From contig NC_063176.1 in the NCBI RefSeq assembly GCF_023159225.1, positions 5,158,963 to 5,222,962 of the forward strand: a DNA stretch of 64,000 bases, given 5' to 3'. Under the pieces are notes generated by a model. It saw only the letters and a list, made by a program, of their open reading frames with translations, did not search any database and was not told the DNA's origin. The DNA is from Perognathus longimembris pacificus. Taxonomy: Eukaryota; Chordata; Mammalia; Rodentia; Heteromyidae. The position numbers and the translations under genes were made by a program. Positions 63,610 through 64,000 of this stretch are shown piece after piece. Each line of letters opens with the position of its first letter. Position 1 is the first letter of the stretch.

Positions 63610-64000
63610 CCCAGCAACTGCCCATGTAGTCCTCCCGTCACAATCATCTTACACACAAGCTCTGGTGATTACTAAGCTCCTACCTTTTGTGGTAGCTGTC
63701 TCCTTGTTCTTTTATTACCACCTCTGTGTGCAAATCTGAACAAGATAGTTTTGTCTGTTTTGGAGCTTAGTAAAAGAATCCTACATTCTTTTGTGGCCTC
63801 TTTCATTCACTATGGAATTCATCCGTGTTGCAGCTGTCCTGCATTCATGATTACTGCTGTGTAATATACGGTGTGTTCCCGCACCCACTTCATTCGTTAT
63901 ATTGACAGTGCATGGTTTCAGTTTGAGAATAATTCACGTTTCACAGTGAGAGTTACTTTAAGTCTTCTGTTGCAAATATAGTGGCTCGGTGATTAGGTAT
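63610..64000 (-). repeat. Old L1 fragment (3' region), minus strand, runs off the window
   Basis: The sequence GTGGCCTCTTTCATTCACTATG, followed by a Tgaattcatccgtgttgcagc-like stretch and an ATTCATGATTACTGCTGTGTAAT motif, resembles the reverse complement of the tail of ancient mammalian L1M elements. It is diverged, so the subfamily is not assigned. Confidence 0.5.

Noticed and set aside
1..64000. CRISPR arrays, operons, phage or plasmid features
   Set aside because: The window is spliced rodent nuclear DNA. The regular repeats seen are microsatellites and SINEs, not spaced arrays with unique spacers.

Overview
The window is vertebrate nuclear DNA, and its repeats point to a rodent of the superfamily Geomyoidea (kangaroo rats, pocket mice, pocket gophers). 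The key marker is a SINE of about 200 bp, present in about 21 copies. Its left half resembles tRNA-Ala/ID and its right half is not tRNA-like, which matches the dimeric IDL-Geo family known from that superfamily. Species cannot be told from the sequence alone.

The window holds one protein-coding gene: complete UBA6 on the + strand, the E1 enzyme that activates ubiquitin and FAT10. All 33 coding exons were located by hand from reading-frame continuity and GT-AG splice sites, from the start codon at 11077 to the stop at 60566-60568. The joined frame gives 1052 codons with no internal stop. The catalytic cysteine falls at codon 625, and both length and position equal those of human UBA6. The gene is driven by a TATA-less CpG island (about 10440-11400) with a consensus CRE and GC boxes.

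Layout: 1-10400 is upstream intergenic DNA with SINEs, a 5' L1 fragment on the minus strand (about 3900-5400), and L1 3' ends at 5942-6712 and about 9860-10260. No exon of a neighbouring gene was recognised. 10440-11400 is promoter and exon 1. 11148-60432 holds introns full of SINEs. 60569-64000 is 3' UTR and/or downstream DNA with two candidate poly(A) signals and an old L1 fragment at the right end.

No exotic gene system is present. The unusual material is mobile-element structure inside UBA6 introns: a 0.9-kb inverted pair of LTR copies with a short spacer (59017-59935), a solo ERV2-type LTR with a perfect 6-bp target duplication (36214-36743), a SINE that appears to carry 55 bp of transduced 3' flank (53209-53469), a second SINE family that joins a 7SL/B1-like head to the same Geo tail, a young IDL-Geo subfamily, and a degenerate 5S rRNA-like fragment. 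Repeat borders not fixed by a target-site duplication are approximate.
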